From Ustulina deusta (lineage: Eukaryota > Ascomycota > Sordariomycetes > Xylariales > Xylariaceae), in assembly GCA_023159155.1 (NCBI GenBank), contig JAJNNX010000092.1, positions 1-62,659 of the forward strand: a stretch of DNA of 62,659 nt. The letters run 5' to 3'. The position numbers were made by a program, and so were the translations under genes. The stretch's first letter is position 1, and each line of letters opens with the position of its first letter. Positions 26,213-37,702 of this stretch are shown here, one piece after another. Under the pieces are notes generated by a model. That model did no database searches, was not told the DNA's origin, and saw only the letters and a list, made by a program, of their open reading frames with translations.

Positions 26213-27045
26213 GAGCTGGCCGTGCCTATCTGACTAACTGGCGTGTATGTGTGTATTATGCGTGTGTGTATGTGTGAATTCAATCGTCGAGGGGAAATTC
26301 GCTCGCTCGCTCGCTCGGCCGTGGGAAGTAAGGATATTAGGCGCCAATCCTCAATCAATCGATTGATTGACTCGTCGCTCGATAAAGAGATACTCGAGAG
26401 TCGCTATCCGGCCAATTCCCAGCCGAATTGCGCCTCCCCGCCTCGTTCGCTGTGCTCTGCGGTATCGAGGAAACAGAATCGCAGGGCAGCTAAGCCGTCG
26501 GAATTGCTTGGCTTGATCAACCCTGTCAATCTCGGTAAGTTGCTGGTTTTCAGGAAAATTCGTTGCTATAAAAACGCCATTCGAGTAATGCCTGCCGTAA
26601 ATCCTTAAGCTTGCCGAAAGCTGTCAACGCCGGAAGTCGAGGGGATTTTATTCGTCGTCGTAACAGAGGGCGAGCAAGTTTCAATGGCGAGCAAGTTTCG
26701 ATGCCATGCAGGAGCTCCCTCGTCTTGGCGTCGGAAGCACCCCATCACTATCTGCTCTCTAAGCTCGAACCGTGCAAAAGTACTGCCGCCCGCCACCGCC
26801 GCCCTCACTAGGCACTCCAGCGCAGCTGAGATCCCCTCCAAAATTAAAAGATTACCACCTGAATATCTAACACGGAACAGAGGAAAGAATAGGAAAACCC
26901 TCCAGAATCCCGATAAACCTCCACGCTGGAAATAGTTTTGTATTATACAAAAAGGTAACGAGAAGTCCATATAAGCTGCCCGCATTTGTAGTTTAGCTGC
27001 TATCATAATTCTGAATTGCTACGAGTCTGCTACTGCATCTAGGAG
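26213..27045. other. 5' region of the CMC1-like gene and 3' flank of the FN3 gene
   Basis: 833 bases. A four-base GCTC repeat lies at 26300-26317. A 133-codon frame on the minus strand (26605-27006) shows no domain and I do not accept it. No gene is supported. Confidence 0.55.
26300..26317. repeat. (GCTC)n short tandem repeat
   Basis: About four and a half copies of a four-base unit upstream of the CMC1-like start. Confidence 0.8.
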
Positions 27046-30000
27046 CTACTTTTCCACTGGTGTATTTGGTACCGTATTCGAAACCGAATCATCCCTCTCA
27101 ATATCCAAGCTTTCTTTCTCTTTGCCTGTCTTCTTTTTCATTGTGAACCTTGAACCCCAACCAACGGGCTTGTCCTTAGCCGATCGAGGTCCGCTTGTCG
27201 GTCCGATCAAAGGGCTGCTATGCAGGCTGTCGTAGCTACGACCGAGGAATTGGCTGCTATAATCTTCCGCAAACTCGTCGAAACTGGTACGGTCTCCAGA
27301 GGCATTCCGATCCGAGCTTGTCACGCTGTTGGGACCCTTCTTACTACCTAAGCCCCGCACCGAAGAAAAGCTAAACTTGGACGAGCTCCCCTTACGCAGC
27401 AGTTTCCTCAGTCCGCTCTCCTGCTCCTTAATTCCAATGCTCCCCGCTTGGTCAGATGGCGAGTGCGAAGACGGATGTTCAAGGTTGAGAGATTCGCGCG
27501 ATTCCGTGATAGAAGGGGAATCAACTGACAACCTATCTCGGGATTTGCGAGCATCTGATGGAGACTCGTCATAAGAGGTAGTGCCAATATCAGAGACAGA
27601 AGTAAAAGACTGCCGAGGTTTCTTCTCCTTAGTCTCCCTTTCTTTCCCCTTGCTCTTAGGCTTATCCTTAGGGTCCTTCGTTTCCCTGTCCGATTCTCTT
27701 TCTTTTTCTACTCTTACACGAAACAAGCCACCCATGAATGTTGGCGCGGCCGGATTAAGGCGTTGGCTCAGGGACTTGGCTGGCTTAGTTCCGATAATGC
27801 CAACTTGACTGGGAGAGGCGTGGAGTAGCTCGGATTCGTGCAAGATCTCGTCGTCTGCATCGGCGAGAGTTGTCTTCAGCTGGGAAGGAGATCCATGAAC
27901 AGAGGGCCGCCGCGACGGGTTCCGTGACCCAATCCAAGGACCATCGTCCGTAGGCCATAGTCGGCTCTGCGGTTGCAACCCCCGACCCCATATAGAACCA
28001 CTATCAGTAGAAGGGCGGGGTATCTCGGATGATGCGATTGAAACGGGCCTGGGGCTGTTTGGATCTCGCTCGGAATATATGTTACTGCCAAGACTACCTG
28101 TATTTGTGGCAAGTCCCAGCCGCCGCGATGCAAGACCTCTGGGACTCGGTGCAGTAGTCTCCATTGCATCAGGTCTGGGCGGTGCGCTGACTCGGTTGAA
28201 CATGTTCCACCCGGCAGAGAAACTGATCCTTCGCTTATTAGGAGCTGGCTCGCCATCTTCGGTCTGTCGGGGTAGAGATTGACTCTCGCTAGGTTTCAGC
28301 GTCCCCAGCGCTGGAGCCTCCGCCGTTTCTTTGGGGCCTCGATGAAGCCAAGGCAAGAACCGATTGCGGTTGGACGCTTGGGCGACCGGCGGTATTGGTG
28401 ACGAAGACGGACCAAAGTCGCCCCGAAATCCCCTAAGAGACCGGCGTTCGCTATTCTCCCCTGTATACTGAGAGAAGGGCAGATGCTGTGTAGAACTTTG
28501 CGGACTGGACATAAGGCTGGGTGACCGAATCGATGACGTTGGGGATTGAGCATCAAATTCATGGCCAATGCTTGATCCGAAAGTATCATGGCGAGGCAGG
28601 AAAGATCCGGGACTCGGCGGGTCATCGTCAAGAAGATCGTCGAGCATGCCGGCCGGTAAAAGAGACGTGGCGGTCGGACTGAGAGGCGCACCACCTGTGA
28701 GAGCTTTGATGCCCTCTTCGTCAAGGGCAGTCGAGAAAGGAACATTGGTGTCCATGAAAGGCCCTGGGGCGAATGCGGGTGGCATAGTTGTCGACCGCGA
28801 TGGGGCAAAATTCGACGCAGCTCCATACGGGCGATCTACCACCGCAAATGATTGGACAGGGGAAGAAATCCCAACGGTAGATAGTGAGTTGCTATTCCGA
28901 CTTCGCCTCTTGAGCTGGTTCTGAGTTGTGAGGTCAAAATCAATCCCGGATGAGTTGGCCTGGTTATACATGAAGGGTAGACCAGACTGGTGGGCTGCTG
29001 CTATTTGAGTTTGCAACACCCGCTCATAATCATTGGCCATCCGCAGTTGCCTATTAGCGGCATACATCCGCCGTTGTAGGTCTTTCACTCGGATATCCCA
29101 ATTTCGTCTGATCTCAGCATCTTTTTCTCGCCACTCCTCACTCTCTTCTCCACCGGGAAGCCTTTTCCGTTGGTCCTCTGCTTCCTTTAATTCTCTACCC
29201 TTCTCTTTTAATTCGGCTTCTTCCTGGGCGAGACATGCCTGGGCCTGAGCAATTTCCTGGCGGAGGTCCTCGCTTCGCGCTTCACCCTGCTCTTGGCACT
29301 GCTCTTTTTCCTCCTCGAAGCGTCCCTGCCGATGACGCATGAATGAAATCTCCTTCTCCCATTTAGCCATATCAAGGTGAAGCTTCTTTCGCTCTGCTTC
29401 CTTATCCCGCAACAGTTTCTCTTTCTGGGTTTTTCTTTGCTGCGCGCTTCGCATAGCCCTCTCTGTCGACCCCATCTCCCGCTTTAACTTCTCGGTCATA
29501 TCGTCCTTCTCTTTCTGCACTCGTCTTTTTAACTTCTTTTCCTCGGCCAATTCCTCCATCAACTCTTTATGTTCCTTTTCGTCCTTGGCGATCTGTAGTT
29601 GTATTTCCTCGATCTCCTTGCGTATGCTCTCGAATTTCTCTCCCAGCTCTTGCAGTGACTGCGCTGAGTGCTCATCTATAGCATCTTTCACAGACTGTTC
29701 CATGCTAGCTATCGACGGCGAGTGCTTCCTGGTCAAAGTGTTGCGTCTACCGACCGTAGGATTCATGTTCATATCGCGGGGCGATAAGGATGAACTGTCG
29801 GGAATCGAGGCTGTCTCAACACCGGCCGCAGGCCCACGGGACGTCCCATCCTCATCAGGGTGATCGTGGGGGGCGGCAATCTGCTGCTCATCGAGTATGA
29901 AATTAGATGGAAGGCGTCCATCTCCTAGCTGGGGGCGGCCATCTCTGGCAAATGTTCGTAAACGGATAACTCGGCTCCCAGCTTGAAAATTGTTGTAACC

Positions 30001-30698
30001 AACGGCGATGACCCGAATGTTGTAAAAATGATTTGGCTTTAGCCCTGTTACAGTGATAGCTGTCTCTTGGTTTGCGGAGTCGCCAACTGAACACAACAAA
30101 CGTCAACAGTCTATCCCTTCAATCTTATTTCAGCAAGTCGTATTACTCACCGTTGACCCCATTTACCTGAATTGTAAATTTTGCGACCGGTCGAGTGGGC
30201 AAGGGACGCGTCCAATTGAGGGTAGCCGCATCAGCGCGTATTCCAGCGAGGGATACGTCGGGCGCATCGGGGACTTCGACACCCAAGACACCGATGAGAT
30301 CGTTCACGGATTTCCTCAGGGTCTGGACGGCTCGGTGGGCCAGCCTATGAAGAAATACCTAGATCAGCGACAGGTACGAAGGGAGGCAGGACAACATTGC
30401 CTTGGGTGTGACAGGAGGGTTGCGCATACCACAAGAAAGCGACGCCGGTTAAGAGCATGTTGGCATGGTACAAAATCAAGGCGTCGAGTCGCAGGAAGGC
30501 GGCAATCGTGATAGAGAGCTGGTACAGGTGAGTAAGCGTGGACTGGGCGATCCCCGGGGCGACGGCCCAGTAGAACAGGGCACAGCCGACGGCGACGATC
30601 AGATTCAAGTGGGTGGTCTTCGGTTCAATGAGCCACCAGGCAAGAAGGGCGCAGACGAAAAGAAACGTAGGAACAGCCGTCCATGGGGCCCATAACAT
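27046..30698 (-). CDS. Membrane-anchored fibronectin type III / coiled-coil protein
   Basis: Three exons (30430-30698, 30151-30344 and 27046-30086) give 1167 residues. The N-terminus has about three hydrophobic segments (first 12-22 residues onward, then LNLIVAVGCALFYWAVAPGI and the LYQLSITIAAFL to LLTGVAFLWLA region). A fibronectin type III fold follows (about residues 105-200): VPDAPDVSLAGI, LNWTRPLP, KFTIQVNGV, then ITVTGLKPNHFYNIRVIAV. A long Glu/Lys-rich coiled coil (about 290-480) comes next, then about 650 residues of Ser/Pro/Arg-rich, probably disordered tail with many RRxS-like sites. This architecture is widespread but uncharacterised in Pezizomycotina. A scaffold role at an internal membrane is my inference. 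Joining the 3' exon to the two upstream exons is supported by both splice sites and the FN3 match. Confidence 0.85.
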
Positions 30699-31980
30699 AG
30701 CGACGTGGCCGGGTCGGGGGGAGTGGTCGGGAGTCGGGAGCGGCGCAGGGGGGGTTCGGCAGATGAAGGATGAACGGGAATGTCAACAAAGAGAAGCACA
30801 CCGGGTGGCTACATGTGGATGATAAAGGCGGCGGTTGGAGGGAGACACGACGGAATAAAAAAGGGAAATTTCTTTCCCACCTCTCATACTTCAGACCCTC
30901 TTCGACACTAGGCTGGATTCAAGGCTGGCTTCAGTAGAGAGAAAAAATATGTGGGTAAGTTGAGGTAAGAACTTGAAGAAGAGGAGATGCAGAGCTTGCC
31001 CAGGTGACTTGCCGACTGGGCAATGAAGCATGGCACTACCTAGGTAGTACATGTACCTAGGTACACCGCCTATAAGTGCTAGGTACCTCAAACCTCCCTA
31101 GTGAAAAGAAATGGGTCTCCAGCGTAACATTGATTGGTGAGGACAGACTGCGAGATATCCCAGTGATAAGATGCACTTCCGCTTAAGGTAGACACCTATA
31201 TCTCCAGGTATACCCAGGTTTCCTTAGGATACCTAGATATATACTTCAAATACTTGTTCTACCCCCTGCAGTGGCAGGCAGCAGCACAGTTTCTCTTTCA
31301 ATAACCACTGTTTCCCTCTAGTTTTAGATGTGAAATATCTTGGAAATGTTTAGGGTTGGTTAAATCTCTAGATAGAGTGCGGACTTAACTGTTGGCTGTG
31401 ACCATCTAGCCTGCCGAGTTTCGATACCCCGGAATACCTACGCAGTAGGCTGAACTTAGGTGCACTTCCATCGGTATTATTAGCTATTTTCATTTCGTTT
31501 CACTACATGTAGATTGTTAGTCCTTGAACAATCCACCTCATTTGCTGTTAACTCCATTTGAGATTGCCACTTGACATAATTATTGCTAGGGGTAGTAAGC
31601 TATTGATAAAAGTGTTGTAGCTACCGCGACAGGATAAACAGGAAGTGTCGAGACAAAGCAAGAATTAGGTAACCTAGATACACGTGGAAGTACTTGATCG
31701 CGGGGTTCCATCCGGGGGATGTGGACTCTAAAAGACGCTAACCTCCCAAGGATAGTCAATTTAGGGCAAGTCAGGACGGGTGGTTCTGATTTCATCAGTA
31801 ACTACCTAGGTAGGCTAACTGACAAGGGAAGGGAGAAACATGGAGAATGGAGAATGGAGAGCAAGTAGGTATGCAGGGTGCAGTAAATGGCTAGCAACAG
31901 GTATAAACTCGCTCTCTACGTCTTTGATTGCCGATTCAATCCTCATCTCAACGGACCAGGACTCGCGTCACACACTCAAT
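30699..31980. promoter_or_regulatory. Divergent intergenic region of the FN3 and F-box genes, ACCTAGGT palindromes
   Basis: 1.28 kb between divergent starts. ACCTAGGT occurs at 31038-31045, 31055-31062 and 31804-31811, with near variants around (TAGGTACCT at 31079, repeated CCAGGT/CCTAGAT words at 31190-31240). The short frames seen here lack support. The F-box frame is open upstream of its ATG to 31840, but the F-box itself starts at 31981. Confidence 0.5.
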
Positions 31981-33394
31981 ATGGACTCTTTACCGCCGGA
32001 ATTGCTGGCCAGAATCGCATCCTTTCTTCCCCGCACAGCTGATCTTATATCGCTGCGCTTCGTAAACAAGCGGTACGCAGCCATCGCCTTCCGACCACTT
32101 TTCGAAGTGCTCAGGTTCTCCGGTCGGCGACAAGACCAACCCCCGCCCTGGAATTTCGGCCCGACGACAGAGCGTGCACTTCCTGAAGGACATCCCGGTC
32201 GAACCAGGACTGTCGAATTCGGGAAATTGCCGGACGTGGTTGACGAGATCATAGATAGTTCCCTGGCACGATATACAAAGACCTTTATTTTCGACCCCGC
32301 GTATTACCGTGAGAGGTTTTGGCAGGATTATCGTATGCAACTTGAAAATGAAATGCATGAGCCGGTCGATGAGGTTGAGTTCGGTCCCGACGATGACTCG
32401 GATGGAGACGGCTGGGAAGCGGCCATTGAGCGCGTCCTCGAGCATCGTCGGACTCGGCCCGAGAGAGAGGCGGATATCATCAATGCCGCTCAAACCACCT
32501 GGAATGAGAAGATTGCAGAACAAAAGCAAAACGAAGAGGCTGTCACCGCCGCGCTCACGCGGCTCTTTCGCCTCATGACACGCCTCGAGAAAATTGAAAT
32601 CAAGCCTTGGGTATTCGATGGTCGTCTTTTTTTCCCGGGCTTGGAATCCTGCATGTATGAGCCTATTCTCCATGATTGGTGACATGACCTTAACCTAAGC
32701 TCTCTTCAGTTCTTACGGGATTGACGTCCAGCGTCGGGGCTCATTTCCGTGTACTTTTTTCCTGGAGATACTCGCGCGAGCACTCCATGCCGCGAACCGA
32801 AGAATCAAACACTTGCGCATATCCGAGTTCTTCGCTGAGCATCTTCATGATTCTCCTGCTACTCGACACTTGTTCACAGGTCTCCAGCACATTAGTCTGG
32901 ATGTGATACATGTTGAGTTTCTAGCTGACGAAGCTCGAAGAGCCCATGTACTTGTCGAATTATTCAAGTGTGCCCAGCCAACTCTCCGACGTTTATCAAT
33001 CGTGGCCGGCGGTAAATGGCCGAACCTCCCCGCTAGGGGTGGCCATTCTTTATTGAAAATGCTGGCCGATGGAACCGATGAGACCGCTGAGGTACCGCTC
33101 GTTTTCCCCCAACTCGAATTCATTCGGTTGGGTGGCCTTATTCTTAGCACTCCGCCGCTTTTGCATTTCCTACATGCTCAACCGGGGCTTAAGCGCCTGG
33201 AATTCAGCCATATCTATCTTTCCACGCCCGATGCTGGATGGCCCAGCTTGGTAGAAGCACTCCCTACGACTGTCGAGAGTTGGAAAGTATGTGGACCACT
33301 AGGCCACGAACCCGTCAACGCAGATGGCCCCACGGCCTACAACTGGATGACAACTGTGAGTTACCACTGGCGTTATTTCTTCCCTTTCCAGTAA
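31981..33394 (+). CDS. F-box protein, possibly frameshifted near its C-terminus
   Basis: The product starts MDSLPPELLARIASFLPRTA, a canonical F-box (Leu-Pro-x-Glu-Leu-Leu). It therefore likely binds Skp1 and recruits substrates to an SCF ubiquitin ligase. Exons 31981-32654 and 32710-33394 are joined over a 55-base GTATGA...CAG intron (452 residues). The rest holds leucine-rich-like segments (LRRLSIVAGG, QLEFIRLGG, GLKRLEFSHIYL) suited to substrate binding. After WMTT at 33353 an intron-like sequence follows (GTGAGT...CCAG, 33354-33391), but splicing there gives an immediate TAA. A further 59-codon segment (33393-33566) continues in the +1 frame and reads like coding sequence. Either one base has been lost or the splice choice is unusual. 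Substrate unknown. Confidence 0.68.
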
Positions 33395-33566
33395 CCTGAG
33401 AGCTCCCGAAAATGTCTCAGGAGTGCGTGTCGGGAACATGTTTCGTGAGCTCCAGAACTACTTAAAAGAGGAATTACTGACTCCAGCGGTTATAGTGGAT
33501 GCCTCAAGAACGATCTCGTATATCCAATTGGAAAGCGATCCCGCGCAAATACGGGACTTATTTTGA

Positions 33567-34939
33567 ACGGGTGAGCTGATGTATTGACTGTGTTCCCTCT
33601 CGGAAATTGCACACACTCCAATTATTATCTTGACTATCATCTAGCCTGCTAGTCACCTTTACATTACCACTTGCCTAATTCTTGTGCTTTGCCATTGAAC
33701 CCCGGCTCCGCAGCTTGATCTACACCATCTCGAAGACTATATTACGCTCGTCACAGCATCGTGATGGTTAAGAAAGATGTTTTACATTTTCCTTCGCCAC
33801 TACTTAGTCAATAGATTAGTTTTTTTTCTGCTCCAGAAGAAGTCGCACTACTGCACGTTCTCCTTCTCCGCACCTTGCGAACTAACATTCCATGGTTCCT
33901 ACTTCTTCCTATCGCAGTTGCATTTCTGACCGACGCACGTTTATGTGCCATGTCTACCCCAACAGTAGGGTTGGGGAGGCTGGAATATCTAGGATCCTCG
34001 ATTAGACTTTTTACATATCTGCCCTCCCAACTTAATACCCACATTGTGCAATCTCAACATAGCTACTTAGGTAGGTCTTACACGCAGTGCCTTGGTCAAA
34101 GCGTCCACATATGGCTGACGATGGTGAGGTTCTATTTCCATTAACAAAAAGGTTCCATAAGACAACCGTGATGGAACCACAAGGTAATAGCTCAGACATC
34201 TCGGTGTAAACACAATTCTCATCTATAAATCCGGACTGTTAGATCGTTGATGAGCTATATAAATCATTTGATAATTCAATCCAATTAACAGGATTATTAC
34301 CAATGGCTCTATATACAGCATTGAATGAGAATAAGACATAGGCATTACAACCGCCACTCAATCCCTAAAATTTCCTCCGCCTGAGAATAGGATTGAGCAG
34401 TGTCGGCAAGACCAAACTCGGTCTGTTGCTCTTTCCGCAGCCCAATGTGATTAGAAACCCCAAGCCGGTTAACTATCGCAACAAATACGAGCCACACCAC
34501 ACTTGGCGCCTCCTTATGCACCGCTGTAGTCCGACTCCTTTCTGGTACTAGCTGTCTCTCGGTCCAAAATTGACCATATTCACTGCCGGAAGTAGACGTG
34601 TATGTGCGGCCATCGTCTAGGAATTGATGCAGGCTAGTATCTTCAATAAGGTATAATTTCTGTTGGGCCTGGCTTTTGAAGGTAACGTACCACATAGTGG
34701 CACCTCATACTAAGCCGAAGGCACGGAAGAAAGCAAAAGTACTTATAGCGGTTGCCCTCACTTTCTCAGGCAGTGCAGAATGTGTGGAAGGGGGCGATAC
34801 CGTAAATATGCAGCCGGCTCCCCCGTAGTAATGATCTGATACCCGTTCCATTAGTCAGTATCCAGATAGGATAAGCCCACGGCTTGTAGCCGGCTGTCAT
34901 ACGATGTCTCGATAGCGGGCTTCTCCCTTTTTCTACGCC
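33567..34939. other. 1.4-kb intergenic region
   Basis: I see no supported gene. A 116-codon minus-strand frame at 34345-34695 (starting MWYVTFKSQAQQ) has no recognisable domain or neighbour evidence and could be chance. An ACTTAGGTAGGTC variant of the palindromic word lies near 34066. Confidence 0.4.
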
Positions 34940-35500
34940 ATGCCTTTCCACTGTGTGTTTCAAAATCACCAGTTAATGCGGCACCACTCGCTCGTTTCTA
35001 GTCGGGGGGAAGCTTCTTTCGCTGAAATAGCTGCAGCCGCAGGTCTTGACTCGGTTATTGTTCACCAATTTTCTCATGTTGCCAGTACGAAATATACCTT
35101 TTCAGAGCATCGTCCCCGCGTTAATGCTCATAATGCAGTGCCGTGACTACTTGGCTGAGGGCCCGGCCATTCAAGATTGGATCGGTACTAGCACAGATGA
35201 CTTATAGCAGTCAATCTACACTGAGGCCTCTACGTTCCTGGGTGAACCGAAAAACGGTACAATCATAGACGTATGCTCTTCAATAATAGTCCAGGCATTG
35301 GCAATTAACCCAATCATAGGACTCGAAATAACAAACGCCGTCACGGAGATCTCGTGCCACAACCGTGTTGGAGGATCTTAAGGCTTCATCTCCGTCACAT
35401 TTGCCTACCAAGGTCCGTCGGCGTCGTGTGTGTTTCAAGACCTTGAGTCTATTATCTTAGCGGCTAAGAAAGAAACTCCCGCTCACTTAGCGAGTCGTGG
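34940..35500 (+). pseudogene. Decayed SAM-dependent O-methyltransferase
   Basis: Scattered plus-strand segments match fungal class I O-methyltransferases of secondary metabolism. ASFAEIAAAAGLDSVIVHQ with KYTFSEHRPRVNAHN (about 35008-35130) is the N-terminal winged helix. YLAEGPAIQDWIG followed by TDDL-stop-QSIYTEASTFLGEP (35150-35255) matches the linker. VGGS-stop-GFISVTFAYQG and FQDLESII (about 35366-35455) match the Rossmann SAM-binding loop VGGSxG. The stops are TAG where the family has Trp and TAA after VGGS, i.e. G-to-A and C-to-T changes as RIP produces. Segments are in different frames and the catalytic C-terminal part is missing or unreadable. It is not functional. Confidence 0.6.
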
Positions 35501-36310
35501 TAAATCTTTGAGGCATGGTTCTTCGTAAAACAACAGCTAATGCATGATATTATATAGATCTATGAGTCTTACCATGACAGAGCTACAGAATTCTCACGAG
35601 CAAGAAGTAGGCAACTGGCCAAACTGCTAAAGAACGCTGGCTGACATCCAATTTGAGTTTCCGTCAGCTATTCAACCATCTAGTTCTAATCTGTGGCGTG
35701 TGGTAGTTGAATAGAAGGGCAGTAAGTACTGGCTGGGCCACGCACGTAATCACAGCTTTCAAAAGTCCTGCCGCTAGCAATCCGAATTTCGTGTTAGCTA
35801 GTCCTAGTATGTGCTTGTCCCTATTGACAATAGCCCAGTAACCTAAGACATAAGCAATGATCTTAGTCGTGAAATTGTGCTTTGAATGTCTCTACGAGCG
35901 TATGTAGGCTAGTGGGCTATTGGGCTATTGGGCGATTAATTCTTGTAAGCTTTCACGACTTGACTGCTCTAGGTCCTCACGAAATTGAGATTTAACAAAC
36001 CTTAGGGTTTGCTATGTCGATTTCAACCTAAAAGGACAAAACAAAGAATAAATAAATTAAAACAAATACGTTGTTCGTGGATCACAATGATCTCTTTTCT
36101 CAGTGGTAAGAAAGCAACGATCGTGAAACTAAATGCTTTCTTTGTATACCTCGCTAGTATCTTATTATAAGTAGTCCCGATTGGCATCAAAGAGTAAAGC
36201 AGGAATTCTACCTTAATACGCGACAATCTACCAGAGCCGAGAAAAGGCTCATAGAGTTGTTACACGGGACAACAAGAACCTCTCAGTCACCAAGTCTCCA
36301 AACATTCCAA
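35501..36310. other. Intergenic, upstream of the OTU gene
   Basis: 810 bases with no supported gene; the 3' half of the O-methyltransferase may be decayed here beyond recognition. A short repeat GGGCTATTGGGCTATTGGGC lies near 35912. Confidence 0.45.
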
Positions 36311-37702
36311 ATGACGATGAGCATAAAACAACTTTCCACGAACCGAGGCGGGATTCTTGTACAAAGTGTTCTAGATTCCCTCTTCTTATCTCTTTTCGCG
36401 AGTACTTTGCTTCCAGGGCTTCTACTCTGTCTTGGTCAACTATTCTTCGTATTCGGGATTCTCTTTACCTTGATCTGCATTCTCGCGGATAGCGGTTCTC
36501 GTTTACGGTTCTTTGCCCAGGAATGTCGATGGAACTGGGGAGTCATATTTCTTTGCATTGCATTGTCGATGATCTCTTTATTCCTTGAGATTACTTGTTT
36601 TGTCTGCTTTCTCGTAAGCGGTTTCTGTGCTTGCGAATGCTACCTTACGGCTTGTTTTGTTGTATCAACCCTGGCAAGGGCGTTTCATAGGCGGGCTGGG
36701 GGGAAACGATTTCCCCAAATAGAGACTGGAGCTCCATCCGCTAGAGTAGGCTTTGGGGTAAACGAAGAACCTGTGCGCAATTGGCAACCTCGTATGGGTC
36801 CATATACCCCCAGTCGGGACTTGTCTCTACCAGCAGAGGAAGAACCTAAGCCCAATCAGCGGTTTACAGCCCCAAATACCTTCCGACCAGCCGCCCCTCG
36901 AGTATATGATGAAAAATCCAAGCCCAATTGGCCTTTTCCACGCCGAAATTCCTCCCGACCAGCCGCCCCTCGAGTAAATGATGAAAAACCTGAGCTCAAT
37001 TGGCCTTTTCTAAGCCCAAATTCCCCCCGACCAGCCGCCCCTCGAGTATATGATGAAAAATCCAAGCCCAATTGGCCTTTTCCACGCCGAAATCCCTTCC
37101 GCAAGGCCGCCCCTCGAGTAAATGATGAAAAGCCTGAGCCCAACCGGCCTTTTCCACGCCCAAATCCCTTCCGCAAGGCCTCCTCTCAAGTGAATGAAGA
37201 ACCTAATAGCAACCGGCCCCCTCTTCCCAAGGGAGAACAAGTCTTCCACTGGGCCTTTCCAAACTCACCAAGAATAATTCCAACTCCGGGGGACGGGCTT
37301 TGTGGACTGCATGCAATACGAAGCAGCTTGAGAGCACAAGCACCTCATCTTCCTGTGCCTAGCGTTGAAGAGCTGCTAGCCGTCTTAGATAGGGATGATG
37401 AAGACAACAGGCGTATTGCAGAAGCAATCGACGGCTCCAGGCACCGAGGGGCTGTTAGGGAACCCGATGCTTATGATAGCAACAGAACCTGGTTTCTGCA
37501 AGATCATCTGGCTGCTATTTTCTACCTGTGGGGGAGAGGTAGAGGTCTGGATGTAGCACTGGGGATCTGGACACAGAACCGGGGTTATCGGGTACATGAT
37601 AGCGACTCTACCCGCCTTGATACCCCGATCATATGGATCCATCATAACGGGTTCAATCACTATTCGGGCCTACGCGCGAACCAGGGCGGTGCCTTCTTTT
37701 AG
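36311..37702 (+). CDS. Membrane-linked OTU-type cysteine protease with 24-residue tandem repeats
   Basis: Single exon, 463 residues from the first in-frame ATG. Residues about 20-125 are strongly hydrophobic with two or more membrane spans (SLFASTLLPGLLLCLGQLFF and WGVIFLCIALSMISLFLEIT) and several Cys. A Pro/Arg/Asn-rich middle follows, built of 24-residue repeats such as RPAAPRVYDEKSKPNWPF encoded by 72-base units from 36883. The C-terminal part begins GDGLCGLHAIRSSL, the OTU D-G-x-C nucleophile motif (Asp328, Cys331). It ends near NHYSGL, where His450 fits the catalytic His. OTU enzymes remove ubiquitin from proteins. Membrane spans joined to an OTU domain by a repeat linker are unusual, and the substrate and membrane are unknown. 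The family call is good; activity is inference. Confidence 0.75.
   Translation: MTMSIKQLSTNRGGILVQSVLDSLFLSLFASTLLPGLLLCLGQLFFVFGILFTLICILADSGSRLRFFAQECRWNWGVIFLCIALSMISLFLEITCFVCFLVSGFCACECYLTACFVVSTLARAFHRRAGGKRFPQIETGAPSARVGFGVNEEPVRNWQPRMGPYTPSRDLSLPAEEEPKPNQRFTAPNTFRPAAPRVYDEKSKPNWPFPRRNSSRPAAPRVNDEKPELNWPFLSPNSPRPAAPRVYDEKSKPNWPFPRRNPFRKAAPRVNDEKPEPNRPFPRPNPFRKASSQVNEEPNSNRPPLPKGEQVFHWAFPNSPRIIPTPGDGLCGLHAIRSSLRAQAPHLPVPSVEELLAVLDRDDEDNRRIAEAIDGSRHRGAVREPDAYDSNRTWFLQDHLAAIFYLWGRGRGLDVALGIWTQNRGYRVHDSDSTRLDTPIIWIHHNGFNHYSGLRANQGGAFF
36883..37242 (+). repeat. 72-bp tandem repeat within the OTU gene
   Basis: Unit starts fall at 36883, 36955, 37027, 37099 and 37171, exactly 72 bases apart, so each adds 24 residues and keeps the frame. 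Units differ by a few substitutions; the last is diverged. Alternating VYDEKSKPNWPF and VNDEKPE versions suggest duplication of a two-unit block. Confidence 0.92.

Noticed and set aside
26605..27006. 133-codon minus-strand frame downstream of the FN3 gene
   Set aside because: No domain, no leader and no splice evidence; it overlaps the 3' flank of a real gene.
28296..28826. Long frames overlapping the FN3 gene in other phases
   Set aside because: Shadows of a GC-rich Ser/Pro/Arg coding region.
31370..31445. tRNA-like words (ATAGAGTGCGGACTTAA, then TTTCGATACCCC)
   Set aside because: The T-arm and anticodon stems do not pair and no acceptor stem closes, so I do not call a tRNA.
36257..36310. 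Start of the OTU gene at 36257
   Set aside because: The codon is TTG; the first in-frame ATG is at 36311.
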